Below, in pieces: positions 1 to 9,499 of a DNA stretch of 64,000 nucleotides (its first letter is position 1; each line of letters opens with the position of its first letter). Both the position numbers and the translations under genes were made by a program. Source of the DNA: CAVQMB01 sp963713445 (lineage in GTDB: Bacteria; Pseudomonadota; Gammaproteobacteria; Competibacterales; Competibacteraceae); NCBI GenBank assembly GCA_963713445.1, contig CAVQMB010000010.1:27304-91303 (forward strand), in the 5' to 3' direction. Under the pieces are notes generated by a model. That model did no database searches. It saw only the letters and a list, made by a program, of their open reading frames with translations, and was not told where the DNA came from.

Positions 1-114
1 AAGTGGGTCAAGCCGGTCAACAAGGCGCTGGAATCAATTAAGAAGGACGGCACCTTCGCCAAGATTTACAAAAAATGGTTCGACGCTGAACCACCTGCGG
101 ATCTGCACGGTTAA
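1..114 (+). CDS. Amino-acid ABC transporter substrate-binding protein, C-terminal fragment
   Basis: An open frame runs from the left edge to a TAA at 112-114 and gives 37 residues. The lysine-rich text with KKDGTFAKIYKKWF is the usual last helix of family 3 periplasmic solute-binding proteins. Most of the gene lies outside the window. It is followed by a strong hairpin terminator. The inverted ATPase and the plus-strand permease that follow probably belong to the same importer. The substrate cannot be read from this fragment. Confidence 0.75.
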   Translation, partial: KWVKPVNKALESIKKDGTFAKIYKKWFDAEPPADLHG

Positions 115-143
115 GGGCTGAAAAAGCCATCAACAAGGCACCG

Positions 144-172
144 AAAAGGCCGCGCACCGCGCGGCCTTTTTT
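144..172. terminator. Rho-independent terminator, probably bidirectional
   Basis: A perfect 8-bp stem, GGCCGCGC at 148-155 and GCGCGGCC at 159-166, closes a 3-nt loop. It is preceded by AAAA and followed by six T, so it can end transcripts from both the binding-protein gene on the plus strand and the ATPase gene on the minus strand. Confidence 0.85.
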
Positions 173-203
173 GGCTGTTAATTATTAGCACAGCCCGAGT
201 TCC

Positions 204-965
204 TCAATGGTGCAATATCCGGGCGAGGAACGACCGGGTCCGGTCGCTCTGGGGATTGCCGAACACCTGATCCGGCTGGCCCTCTTCCACTATCGCACCC
301 TTGTCCATGTAGAGCACACGATCGGACACTTCACGTGCGAAACCCATCTCGTGAGTGACCACAATCATCGTCATACCGCTGCTAGCCAACTCCCTCATGA
401 CATCGAGGACTTCACCGACCATCTCCGGATCGAGTGCCGAGGTCGGCTCGTCAAACAGCATGAGATTGGGACTCATCGCCAGAGAACGAGCAATCGCCAG
501 ACGTTGTTGCTGCCCACCGGACAACTGACTGGGATACTTCTCCGCTTGGTCCTCTATACCTACCCGCTGCAACAGCTCGATGGCGCGCGTGCGCGCTTCG
601 TCACTATCCCGACCGAGCACCTTGATCGGTCCGATCGTGACATTGTCGATACAACTCATATGGGGAAACAGGTTGAACTGTTGGAATACCATGCCGGCGT
701 CACGGCGCACCGCGCGGATGGCGCCCTTGCGGCCGCCAGCGGTCTTGCCATTGGGCAGAAGCTCGATCCCATCGACAACGATACGGCCCGCCTCGAACTG
801 CTCGAGGGCATTGACGCAGCGAATCAGCGTGGATTTTCCCGAACCGCTGGCACCGATCAGCACGACAACCTCGCCCCGGTTCACCGTCATATCAATGTCA
901 CGCAGTACGTGAAGCGTACCGAAATGCTTGTTGATTTTCTCGATCTGGACGATCGCATCAGCCAT
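204..965 (-). CDS. Polar amino-acid ABC transporter ATPase (GlnQ/HisP type)
   Basis: This 253-residue cytoplasmic ATPase would power import through the neighbouring permease. Walker A (GASGSGKST) sits near residues 38-46, the Q-loop text VFQQFNLFPH near 93-102, the signature LSGGQQQR near 148-155 and Walker B LMLFDEPTSALD near 168-179, followed by a switch His in VVTHEMGFA. Length is normal for the family. The odd point is orientation: it lies on the minus strand between the binding-protein end and the permease gene, both on the plus strand, so one subunit has been inverted relative to the usual operon. It is divergent from the permease with 220 bp between them, which must hold two promoters. 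The substrate is unknown. Confidence 0.9.
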   Translation of the reverse strand: MADAIVQIEKINKHFGTLHVLRDIDMTVNRGEVVVLIGASGSGKSTLIRCVNALEQFEAGRIVVDGIELLPNGKTAGGRKGAIRAVRRDAGMVFQQFNLFPHMSCIDNVTIGPIKVLGRDSDEARTRAIELLQRVGIEDQAEKYPSQLSGGQQQRLAIARSLAMSPNLMLFDEPTSALDPEMVGEVLDVMRELASSGMTMIVVTHEMGFAREVSDRVLYMDKGAIVEEGQPDQVFGNPQSDRTRSFLARILHH

Positions 966-1185
966 TACGGCCCTCCAGTGAAGCGTTACTTAGGTATCGG
1001 CCATGGCCGCAGTCAGAAGCATGGTACCCGATTTTAAAATCCCTGCCAGTCACGCCGGCCCCGCCCGGGGGGCACTACCCATCTGTCCTGTGCGATACTG
1101 AAAAACCTGCGGGACCGCGAGCACCCGCGAATTGGCTCGCTGCCCCGCGTGGTTTTCGTTGTCGCCGGCTTGAGGAGACCGCTGC

Positions 1186-1860
1186 GTGCATTTTTCGATT
1201 CCATTCAGTCTGACCGACATACGCGATGCCATGCCTTATTTGCTGGCGGGCCTGCGTCTAACGGTAGAGATCACTCTTGTCGGCTTGATTCTCGGCTTCA
1301 TCATCGGGTTGCTCACCGGGCTGGCAACACTCAGTCCGACGCGCTGGCTGCGCTGGCCCGGCACAGCCTACATGGAATTCTTTCGTGGCACGCCTATCCT
1401 GGTGCAGGCATTGTTCATCTTCTACGGCCTGCCGGACCTCATCGCCCGCCCGATTCCAGCCTTTGCTGCCGCCGTTGCAGCGATCGCGCTGAATTCGGGC
1501 GCCTACATCTGCGAGATCGTCCGCGGCGGCGTGAAATCCATCGAAAGAGGACAGCGGGAAGCCGGTTTGTCAATCGGCATGTCCCGCTTCCAGGCCTTTC
1601 GCTACGTGATCTGGCCCCAGGCACTGCGGCGTATCGTACCGCCGCTCGGCAACCAGGGCATTATCAGCCTCAAGGACACTTCGGTCTTCTCCGTGATTGG
1701 CGTAGGCGAGCTGGTGCGTCAGGGCCAAGTGTATATTGCCGTCACGTTCAATGCTTTCGAGATCTATTTCGTAGTGGCCATGATGTATCTGGTGATTACC
1801 CTGACGTTCTCGTTCTTCCTGCGCAAACTCGAAAAGCGCCAGAACCGCGGGTACTCGTAA
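1186..1860 (+). CDS. Amino-acid ABC transporter permease (HisM/GlnP type)
   Basis: This 224-residue inner-membrane protein has several hydrophobic segments and the family EAA loop, visible as GQREAGLSIGMSRFQAFRYV near residues 125-144, which contacts the ATPase. It starts with GTG, chosen because GAGGAG lies about 9 nt upstream and the N-terminus matches the family. It most likely works with the divergent ATPase at 204-965 and the binding protein whose end is at 1-114. Only one permease gene is present, so the channel may be a homodimer or a second gene may lie elsewhere. Confidence 0.88.
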   Translation: MHFSIPFSLTDIRDAMPYLLAGLRLTVEITLVGLILGFIIGLLTGLATLSPTRWLRWPGTAYMEFFRGTPILVQALFIFYGLPDLIARPIPAFAAAVAAIALNSGAYICEIVRGGVKSIERGQREAGLSIGMSRFQAFRYVIWPQALRRIVPPLGNQGIISLKDTSVFSVIGVGELVRQGQVYIAVTFNAFEIYFVVAMMYLVITLTFSFFLRKLEKRQNRGYS

Positions 1861-2075
1861 CTGGCCAGCCTCAATCCAGTCTGCGCTGACCTGCCGCAAG
1901 CGCCGCCAGCTGCCACATTGCGACAGCCCGACGGCGTCACCAGTAACGGCAGCCGTGCCGCATTGTTCACGGCCCGCGCCGTGACAGGGAATTGGCAGCC
2001 CCGTACCTGCAACATGAGTGTCCGCCTGGTCAAGGCCAGGCCAACGGGCAGCCCGGAAGTCACCGGGCCGACTAC

Positions 2076-3056
2076 TCACCGAAAGCCGACAACGCGATGT
2101 GGCACGTACGGCGCTTCCAGGGCGGCGACTTCCTCATCGGCAAGCTCAACCGACAGTGCCGCCACCGCATCGGGTAGATGGTGCGGTTTCGAGGCACCAA
2201 TGATGGGTGTGGTGACCGCTTGCTTCTGGAGCAGCCAGGCCAGCACAATCTGAGCCCGCGGAACGCTGCGCGCCTCGGCGACCGCACCGACCGTGTCGAC
2301 CACCCGGCGGTCGGAATCGCGGGTGTGCTGATAAAGCCCCTTGCCATACTCGTCGGTTTCCTGGCGCTCGCTGGACTCGTCCCAGGCCCGCGTCAGCCGT
2401 CCCCGCGCCAACGGGCTCCAGGGCATCACCGCGACCCCTTGATCGGCACACAGCGGCAACATTTCACGCTCCTCCTCGCGATACAGCAAATTGAGGTGGT
2501 TCTGCATGCTTACGAACTCGGTCCAGCCATTGAGGCGCGACGTATACAGTGCCTGGGCGAACTGCCAGGAGAACATCGAAGAGGCGCCGATGTAACGCGC
2601 CTTGCCGGCCTTGACCACATCGTGTAGTGCCTCCAGCGTTTCTTCGATAGGTGTACCATAATCCCAGCGATGGATCTGGTAGAGATCGACATAGTCCGTG
2701 CCGAGCCGGCGCAGGCTATTATCGATTTCGGTTAGGATAGCTTTGCGCGACAAACCCGCGCCGTTCGGACCCGGCCGCATGCGGTTGAACACCTTGGTCG
2801 CAATCACAACGTCATCGCGCCGGGTAAAATCCTTGATCGCGCGACCAACGATTTCCTCCGAGGTTCCGTCCGAGTAGACGTTGGCCGTATCGAGAAAATT
2901 GATGCCCAGTTCGAGCGCCTGTCTGATCAGCGGGCGACTCTTTTCCTCATCCAGGGTCCAGACGTGCCGGCCCCGGTCTGAGATGCCAAATGTCATACAG
3001 CCAAGACACAGGCGTGAAACTTCAAGCCCTGTTGAACCCAGTTTGATGTAGTCCAT
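2076..3056 (-). CDS. Aldo/keto reductase
   Basis: A 326-residue NAD(P)H-dependent oxidoreductase with a TIM-barrel fold and full length for the family. The catalytic Asp and Tyr lie in LDTANVYSDGTSEE near residues 55-68, the Lys in VVIATKVF near 84-88 and the His in YQIHRWD near 126-130, so the tetrad is complete. The text suits the branch that includes YajO and Gfo-type reductases acting on small aldehydes. It is divergent from the radical SAM gene, with about 210 bp between. It has no partner gene nearby that would fix the substrate. Confidence 0.9.
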   Translation of the reverse strand: MDYIKLGSTGLEVSRLCLGCMTFGISDRGRHVWTLDEEKSRPLIRQALELGINFLDTANVYSDGTSEEIVGRAIKDFTRRDDVVIATKVFNRMRPGPNGAGLSRKAILTEIDNSLRRLGTDYVDLYQIHRWDYGTPIEETLEALHDVVKAGKARYIGASSMFSWQFAQALYTSRLNGWTEFVSMQNHLNLLYREEEREMLPLCADQGVAVMPWSPLARGRLTRAWDESSERQETDEYGKGLYQHTRDSDRRVVDTVGAVAEARSVPRAQIVLAWLLQKQAVTTPIIGASKPHHLPDAVAALSVELADEEVAALEAPYVPHRVVGFR

Positions 3057-3269
3057 CGCTAACCTCGAAATTCAGGTGACCAATCCGCCGACGGATACTT
3101 CAGCGCACGGCGGGCTATTGGCACGATTGTAAAGCGATATACGCCATGAATCACCGAAACAGCACATGAGCCACAGGGATAACCCGCTTCGGTAGACCGT
3201 CCGATTGCGGCTCTTGCGCTGCCGACAACGGGGATGCCGCCGGCCCGAACCTGTCGTACAATCAAGCTG

Positions 3270-4358
3270 ATGCAAAAGCCGCAGCGAAAAAATCCAACCG
3301 CAGCCGGGATAAAGGGCCGCGGCGCACCCAGCAACCCGCACGGCCGCTTCGAAACCGTGCACCGGGAACCACAGGACGATGGCTGGACACCGCCGGAAGC
3401 AGCTGCTGCGCCACCGACAGAGGTCCTGGTCGATGCGAGCCGCGGCATCATTACCCGCAACCAGTCACCGGACATTCCGTTCGAGCAATCGGCCAATCCA
3501 TATCGGGGTTGCGAACACGGCTGCATCTATTGCTACGCCCGCCCCAGTCACAGCTATCTGGGTCTATCGCCGGGGCTTGATTTCGAAACCAAGCTGTTCC
3601 ATAAACCCGACGCCGCGGCCCAACTCGAGGCCGCCCTACGCCGCCCAGGCTATCGCTGTCGGAACCTCAGCCTGGGCTCGAACACCGACATTTATCAACC
3701 CATCGAGCGGCAGCTGGAAATTACCCGCCAGCTGCTGGGCGTGCTGGTCGCCTTCCGGCACCCGGTCTCGTTGGTTACGAAGTCAGCCCTAGTGGAACGT
3801 GACCTGGATCTCATCACCGAGCTCGCGCGCGACAATCTGGTCCGGGTGTTTTTCAGCGTCGCCACGCTCTCCAACGACATCAAACGCACGCTGGAACCAC
3901 GCACGCCCGCCCCGGCCAGACGCCTGAAAGCCATGGCGCGGCTGGCGGCGGCGGGCATTCCGGTGGGTGTCATGGTGGCCCCGGTCATCCCAGCGCTCAC
4001 CGACCACGAGCTGGAACGCATTCTGGCAGCGGCAAAAGATCACGGCGCCGAATCGGCCGGCTACGTGCTGCTGCGCCTGCCGCACGAGCTTCGGGAGCTG
4101 TTTAACGAGTGGCTGCAGGTCCACCATCCCGGCCGTGCCGAGCATGTACTGAGTCTGCTACGCCAGAGCCATGGTGGCCGCGAATACCACTCGGCTTTTG
4201 GAAGCCGTATGCGCGGCAACGGGCCCTACGCGGACCTGCTCGGCAACCGCTTCCGCCTGGCCTGTCGCAGACTCGGCCTGAACGGCCGCGACTACGGCTT
4301 GAATACTGAAGTGTTCCGGGTGCCGCCAGCATCCGGCGAGCAACTGCCTCTGTTGTGA
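3270..4358 (+). CDS. PA0069-family radical SAM protein
   Basis: A 362-residue radical SAM enzyme of the Rv2578c/PA0069 group related to spore photoproduct lyase. The iron-sulfur cysteines are in RGCEHGCIYCYARP (Cys 81, 85 and 88), a CX3CX2C motif followed by the PSHSYLGLSPGLDFE text typical of this group. The N-terminal KGRGAPSNPHGRFE is also a family hallmark. An upstream ATG at 3234 is in frame, but the 12 extra residues look unlike the family, so I prefer the ATG at 3270. The reaction is not established for the group; a role in DNA repair or nucleic acid modification has only been inferred from the relationship to photoproduct lyase. Confidence 0.88.
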   Translation: MQKPQRKNPTAAGIKGRGAPSNPHGRFETVHREPQDDGWTPPEAAAAPPTEVLVDASRGIITRNQSPDIPFEQSANPYRGCEHGCIYCYARPSHSYLGLSPGLDFETKLFHKPDAAAQLEAALRRPGYRCRNLSLGSNTDIYQPIERQLEITRQLLGVLVAFRHPVSLVTKSALVERDLDLITELARDNLVRVFFSVATLSNDIKRTLEPRTPAPARRLKAMARLAAAGIPVGVMVAPVIPALTDHELERILAAAKDHGAESAGYVLLRLPHELRELFNEWLQVHHPGRAEHVLSLLRQSHGGREYHSAFGSRMRGNGPYADLLGNRFRLACRRLGLNGRDYGLNTEVFRVPPASGEQLPLL

Positions 4359-4413
4359 CCGCTACAGACGCCGCGGTGGCGGTACTTTGCTCCGGGTCGA
4401 GCCTCGGTCCTGT

Positions 4414-6007
4414 TCAGGCCGACAGCTCGCTGGAATCCCAGTATCCGATGAGAACGCCGGCCTGTGCATCGGTACCCGTTCGTTGCCGGATCTCCTCGTC
4501 AGTGATGGTCGTGCGTTGGCTGACCCGGCGTGACCATCGAAACAGCGCGGCCTCCAGTCTTGCGCGCTCAGCGGTGGTGGTGGGGCTTGCCCCCAGATCG
4601 TCAAACTCGTGTGGGTCGGATGCCAGGTCGAACAGCAACGGGCGGAAACCCTCGGCAAAGATGTATTTCCAGCGTCCGTCGAACACCATAAACAGCTGCG
4701 CTGCCGAAGGGTGTACACCCAGCGCGGCCCGGGCACGACGCAGCGAATAATCGTACTGGGCAATAACGTATTGGCGCCCGTGGCTCGCGCTGCCGTGGAG
4801 CAGTGGCTGCAGCGACCGTCCCTCGAGAATGTGTGGCTTGGGGTGGCCGCCGAAGAAATCGAGGAAGGTAGGCGCAAGATCGATCGCCTCCACCAGAGCC
4901 TTAGACACAGTTCCGCGTGTCGCGTCCGCCTCCGGTCGCGGATCGTATACGATCATGGGAATCCGCACCGACGGCTCGTGCAACAGTTCCTTCTCGCCCA
5001 GCCAGTGGTCGCCCAGATAATCGCCGTGATCGGACGTGAAGACCACCATGGTGGTTTCGAACAAGCCCCGCGCCTCCAGAAACGCGAACAGCAACCCCAG
5101 CTGATCGTCGATCTGCTTGATCAACCCCATGTAGGCACCCAGAACGGTCGCGCGGACCTCATCACGCGAGAACGCCTGCGAGAACCGTTCCTGCATATAG
5201 TGAGCGTAGACCGGATGCGGCTCATCCCGCTCGCGCGCCGCGCGCACCGCCGGCATGAAGCTCTCCGGCCCATACATGGCGTGGTAAGGCTTGGGTGCTA
5301 TGTAAGGCCAGTGCGGTTTGATATAGCTCAAATGCAGGCACCAGGGTTGCGCCCCGGCTTGCTCGATGAACTGCATCGCCCGCCGGGTCATGTAGGGGGT
5401 CTCTGAATCCGCCTCGGCAACTCGCGCGGCGACCCCGGCGTTTTTCAGGAACCAACCGTTGAGCAGCTCACCATTGCGGCCTTCCCCACTGTTGGCCACA
5501 TTCTGCCAGGGATTCGGATCATCCCAGCCACGCGACCGGAGATAGGCATCGTAACGCGGATCGGGATCATAGCCCCCGTCGGGATGGAGGCCATCATCAC
5601 GCTCGTAGGGTTCGAACCCACACTCGGCCAGATGAATCCCGATAGCGGATTCGGGATCGATCCCCAGGCGCGCCATGCCTTCCCGATCGGCTGTCATGTG
5701 CGTTTTGCCGCACAGCGCTGTGCGTACGCCCAGCGGCCGCAAATGATCGCCGAGGGTGAGTTCCCCGACCTTCAGCGGGAAAGCCGTTCCAGTTCACCCC
5801 ATGCGAAGCCACATAACGTCCGGTATAGAAGCTCATCCGCGACGGGCCACACATGGGCGACTGGGCATAGGCGCGATCGAACCGGACTCCCCGGGCCGCC
5901 AAGGCATCGATGTGGGGCGTCTGCAGATGAGGATGGCCGTAACACGACAAATAGTCGTAGCGCAGCTGGTCACACATGATGAACAGGGCGTTTCCAGAAC
6001 GACTCAT
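4414..6007 (-). pseudogene. Sulfatase-family hydrolase, interrupted by one frameshift
   Basis: Two minus-strand frames join into one sulfatase of about 530 residues. The first begins at the ATG at 6007 (AGGGG-type ribosome site upstream) and carries metal ligands in MCDQLRYD and the formylglycine motif CGPSR at Cys53. It runs to NWNGFP, then leaves frame near 5780-5786. The rest (5742 onward and a little upstream) has SYIKPHWPY, FTSDHGDYLGDH and GYWDSS. One extra base in the run read TTTCCC on the coding strand explains the break. It lies 29 bp after tctA on the same strand and is probably its last operon member, so the substrate may be a sulfate or phosphonate ester linked to the transported acid. 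It could be a real pseudogene or a sequencing slip. Confidence 0.82.
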
Positions 6008-6036
6008 GACCGGCCCCTTTTCAATGTTCCGCTGGG

Positions 6037-7548
6037 TCAGGCGGCGCGGACGCCGGCCCTGAACGCACACCAGAGCTTGCCGGTAAGGCGCCGCAGCCAC
6101 GGCGCGATCACTATGATCAGGCACAACGCAAGGAGGGTCAGCGCAATCGGCCGGTGGAGCAGTATCGCGGGGCTCCCATCCCCCAGGCTCAAAGTCTCAC
6201 GGAGCCGGTTTTCGATGATAGGTCCTAGTACCAGACCCATAACCAGGCAAACCACCGGCCAACCCCGCTTCAGCAGTACATAGCCCAGCAATCCAGCCGC
6301 CAATGCAACCCCGCAGTCGAACAGCCGCGTATTCACAGAATAGATGCCGATCAGGGAGACGATAATGACTGTAACCGCGAGAATCTGCCGCGGAATCCTG
6401 ACGATCATGGCAAACGGGCGTAACCACACCGACAGTATCAGGAACGCGGCGATGTTGATGAGCAACATGGACCAGTATAGCGTCGAGATGAGGATCGGTT
6501 CCTTAACCAGCAGCAACGGACCGGGATAGATGCCGTTCAGGGTAAACACGCTGAGTAGCACAGCACTCAGGGCATCGCCCGGAATCCCGAGCGTCAGCAG
6601 CGGAATCAGGGCCCCCGCCGGCACGGCATTGTTGCCGGCCTCCGAAGCCAGGCAGCCTTCCGGCGTGCCGTGCCCAAATTCCCCCGGATTCGCGGAGAAG
6701 CGTTTGGCAGTCTGATACGACAGAAACGACGCCATCACCGATCCGGGACCCGGCAGTAGACCCACGAAAGTCCCGACGATGCTGGAGCGGATCAGACTTT
6801 TCCAATAGCGTGCCATAGCCCAGATCTTGGAAAAATCGAGGGTACTGCGGGTCAGATTGAGCCGGTCCGTCTTCAGGATGCCTTGTTCCACCAGCAGCAG
6901 CGATTGACCGATACCGAACAGTCCCAACACCAGCGGCACCAGCGCCAGCCCGTTCTCCAGCGACCAGAAGCCAAACGTGTAGCGGGCATTGAGCGTCGTG
7001 CCGTCAATCCCCACCGTGGAGAGCCAGAATCCCATTCCTACCAGGAGCAGGCTGCGGGCCAGCTGGTCCCGGAACGCAACCACGACCAGGACCACACCAA
7101 ACACGGCCGCGGACAGGTATTCCGGCGGGCCGAAACTGGCAGCCACCCGCGACAGCAGCGGTGCGAGCAGCACCAGAATCACGATGCTGATCACGCCACC
7201 GCCGAAGGAACCCACTAGCGCGGCGGACAAGGCGGTCTGCGCTTCGCCCTTCTGGGTTAGTGGAAATCCGTCGAAGGTGGTGACGATGGACGACGGCACA
7301 CCGGGTGTGCGCAGCAGAATGGCCGGGACCGCGCCCCCGAAATAGCCGCCACAGAACACTCCCAGCAGCAGCGAAAGCGCGACCGACGGGCTCATGGAGA
7401 ATGTGAATGGCAGCAGCACCACCATCCCGACCATCGGGCCCAGGCCCGGCAGGACACCGACCACGATACCCACGACCGACCCCAGCACCAACGCCAGGAT
7501 GTTGGCGATGGCAAATGCCGCCTCGAAACCGGCCGTGATAAGGTGCAT
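6037..7548 (-). CDS. tctA: Tripartite tricarboxylate transporter, large permease subunit TctA
   Basis: A 503-residue inner-membrane protein with about a dozen hydrophobic segments. The family text GVLPGLGPMVGMVVLLPFTF near residues 33-52 and the second repeat GLLPGPGSVMASFLSYQTAKR near 264-284 are both present, as expected from the internal duplication of TctA. It is the ion-coupled transport channel of a TTT system. The gene follows tctB by 2 bp and is followed closely by the sulfatase, so tctC, tctB, tctA and the sulfatase form one transcription unit. The substrate is not citrate by default: TTT systems are diverse. Confidence 0.92.
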   Translation of the reverse strand: MHLITAGFEAAFAIANILALVLGSVVGIVVGVLPGLGPMVGMVVLLPFTFSMSPSVALSLLLGVFCGGYFGGAVPAILLRTPGVPSSIVTTFDGFPLTQKGEAQTALSAALVGSFGGGVISIVILVLLAPLLSRVAASFGPPEYLSAAVFGVVLVVVAFRDQLARSLLLVGMGFWLSTVGIDGTTLNARYTFGFWSLENGLALVPLVLGLFGIGQSLLLVEQGILKTDRLNLTRSTLDFSKIWAMARYWKSLIRSSIVGTFVGLLPGPGSVMASFLSYQTAKRFSANPGEFGHGTPEGCLASEAGNNAVPAGALIPLLTLGIPGDALSAVLLSVFTLNGIYPGPLLLVKEPILISTLYWSMLLINIAAFLILSVWLRPFAMIVRIPRQILAVTVIIVSLIGIYSVNTRLFDCGVALAAGLLGYVLLKRGWPVVCLVMGLVLGPIIENRLRETLSLGDGSPAILLHRPIALTLLALCLIIVIAPWLRRLTGKLWCAFRAGVRAA

Positions 7549-7550
7549 TC

Positions 7551-8027
7551 TCAGGCCATGTTAAGCCAGGTCAACAGCACGGGAGTCGGGAACCAGACGT
7601 CAAGTACCAGTCGGAAAGCGATATAAACCACCACGGTGACCGCCGTCGCTGTAGCCAGAGTCACAGCCGAGTTGCGATAGCCGGCAAGCCGCAGTCCGAC
7701 CGCCATAAAAAGCCAAGTGCTGGCTTCCAGGCCCACCACCAGCACCGCAGCTGGAAACAGGCACATAACAGCAAACAGCCGCAGTGATGGCGAAACACCG
7801 CGAATCCCGCCATGCCCACGCACCCGCGCAGACCGCTCACGCACTAGTCTGACCACAGCAGGGAACGCGGCCAGGGTCATGATCGCCAGCGCAATCACCG
7901 GGAAGATCAACGGCCCCTCGTAGAACGGATAGGGCCCGGAGGTATCCACCAGCCAGGGTGAGCCCGCCAGCAAGACTGCCGCACCGAGACCGATTACAGC
8001 CTCGGCACGGTCATCTGCTGACGACAA
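7551..8027 (-). CDS. tctB: Tripartite tricarboxylate transporter, small permease subunit TctB
   Basis: A 158-residue membrane protein with four hydrophobic stretches, in the length range of TctB. The text GPYPFYEGPLIFPVIALAIM near residues 30-49 and a C-terminal FRLVLDVWFPTPVL match the family pattern of a weakly conserved small subunit. It sits between tctC and tctA with spacers of about 33 and 2 bp. Assignment rests on topology and position more than on strong motifs. Confidence 0.85.
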   Translation of the reverse strand: MSSADDRAEAVIGLGAAVLLAGSPWLVDTSGPYPFYEGPLIFPVIALAIMTLAAFPAVVRLVRERSARVRGHGGIRGVSPSLRLFAVMCLFPAAVLVVGLEASTWLFMAVGLRLAGYRNSAVTLATATAVTVVVYIAFRLVLDVWFPTPVLLTWLNMA

Positions 8028-8060
8028 CGCCCCCTCCCCGAGCGGGTGGGATATGCACGA

Positions 8061-9005
8061 TCATTTGATGATGCCGACTTCCTTCATCAGCTTGCGGAAC
8101 TCGACCATTTCCTGGTCCATCCGCACGCGGGTCGCTTTGGGCCCGGCGTGATCCGGTACTACGCCGACCCGCTTGATGACCGCAGCCACTTTAGGGTTCG
8201 CGGTGGCACCGAAAAGGGCATGCGAGAGCTTCTGGACAATCGCGGGATTGGTCCCCTTCGGCACGAAGGCTCCAAACCAGACTGAAAACCCGTCGCCGAA
8301 CCCCTGCTCGGCAACGGTCGGCACCTTAGGATAGGACGGCAACCGGGTTGGCAGCATGGCAGCCAGAATCTTCAGTTTGCCGGCATCCACGTAGTCTTTA
8401 AGGCCCGGGGTGGAGAAGGTAATGACGTCGGCATTGTGCTGCACCACCAGAATGGGATTAAGCTTGCTGTAGGCCGTTGCCTGCCATTTAAAGCCACCCT
8501 TCTCGGCCACCTGCATGGCAATGAGTGTCGGCACGGTACCGAGCCCCCAGTGTGCCAGCCGCAGCTGATGCTTCTTGCCATATGCGGCAAGCTCTTTGAG
8601 GTTGCTGTACGGTGCGCCAGCACGGGCCGCCAGAGCAAAAGGACTCGACCAAAGCAGTCCCAGCGGTTGCAAGTCATGACTCGTGTAGGGTGTCTTGCCC
8701 CGCAGCACCTGAGTTATAACAGGACCGATGGAAATCAGGCCGACTTCGTAGCCGTCGGGCCGGGAATGAGCGAGGCGAGCGGTCGCGAGCACCCCGTGAC
8801 CACCGGGCTGATTGACAACCTTAACGGGCACCCCAAGCTCTTTGGCCATAACCGGCGCCATGGCATGGGCGATCAGGGTCGTGGGATCGTTTGGCGCCGG
8901 CCAGGGCACCATAATGCGGATAGGCTTGCTAGGCCAGGCGGCGTGGGCAAGCCCCGTTACCAACGAGGTGGCCACCGCCACGGCCATCAGAAAACGCTTC
9001 AACAT
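8061..9005 (-). CDS. tctC: Tripartite tricarboxylate transporter substrate-binding protein TctC/Bug
   Basis: A 314-residue periplasmic receptor. A Sec signal peptide (MLKRFLMAVAVATSLVTG, cleaved after AHA) leads into WPSKPIRIMVPWPAPN, the Bug-family start of the mature chain, and VVNQPGGHG, which forms part of the ligand-binding region. A longer frame begins at 9083, but the signal peptide places the start at 9005, with a G-rich ribosome site about 12 nt upstream. It heads the tctCBA-sulfatase operon and would choose the substrate. Bug proteins bind many carboxylates and related acids, so the ligand is open. Confidence 0.9.
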   Translation of the reverse strand: MLKRFLMAVAVATSLVTGLAHAAWPSKPIRIMVPWPAPNDPTTLIAHAMAPVMAKELGVPVKVVNQPGGHGVLATARLAHSRPDGYEVGLISIGPVITQVLRGKTPYTSHDLQPLGLLWSSPFALAARAGAPYSNLKELAAYGKKHQLRLAHWGLGTVPTLIAMQVAEKGGFKWQATAYSKLNPILVVQHNADVITFSTPGLKDYVDAGKLKILAAMLPTRLPSYPKVPTVAEQGFGDGFSVWFGAFVPKGTNPAIVQKLSHALFGATANPKVAAVIKRVGVVPDHAGPKATRVRMDQEMVEFRKLMKEVGIIK

Positions 9006-9499
9006 TTCTTGGCTACCCCCCGCATGCTGGTCCGCCATGGCAACGTTCAATATAGGTCCCGATTCCAGGACTTGCCGAAACAATTTCGGCTAAACCACGT
9101 CGTTTACCGGAAGCAGACTAGGTACGCCCAAAGCTGCTGTCAAGCTGCCACGGCCTGAATCGCACACAACACTACCGCCAGCCGTTTACCGGGATTCGCG
9201 TATGTTCTGGCGGATAACGTGCCGGGCTCAGCGCATTTCAGCAGAGCTCCGTGCAAGCAGACATGGGTCCACCCGACTCATGGCAACAGCCCGGCCAGCA
9301 CAGCACCGTCGACAAGCCCACTCATGCTGGTGTCCGGCACCTGCAATCCACATCACGCGTAAAATCGGCATGCTGAATTTGAGCCCGGTGGATATGATTC
9401 CACCTTGGCAAACAACCGAGTCACGACCGCAAGCCTTGATCCTTTGCCCTAGACCCGCTACAAGACGCGCTGTTACCCACAACGAGCGAGCTGCAAACA
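9006..9499. other. Intergenic region between tctC and the cytosine deaminase gene
   Basis: This stretch of nearly 500 bp separates two divergent genes and must contain both promoters. I see no convincing reading frame with a ribosome site, no tRNA and no strong hairpin. No sigma-70 box stands out clearly enough to mark. Confidence 0.5.

Noticed and set aside
207..1037. Long plus-strand frame opposite the first ABC ATPase
   Set aside because: It mirrors a well-conserved ATPase on the minus strand and its translation has no recognisable domain.
5605..5625. GGGTTCGAACCC, like a tRNA T-arm
   Set aside because: It lies inside the conserved coding part of the sulfatase on the minus strand and no acceptor, D or anticodon arm can be built around it.
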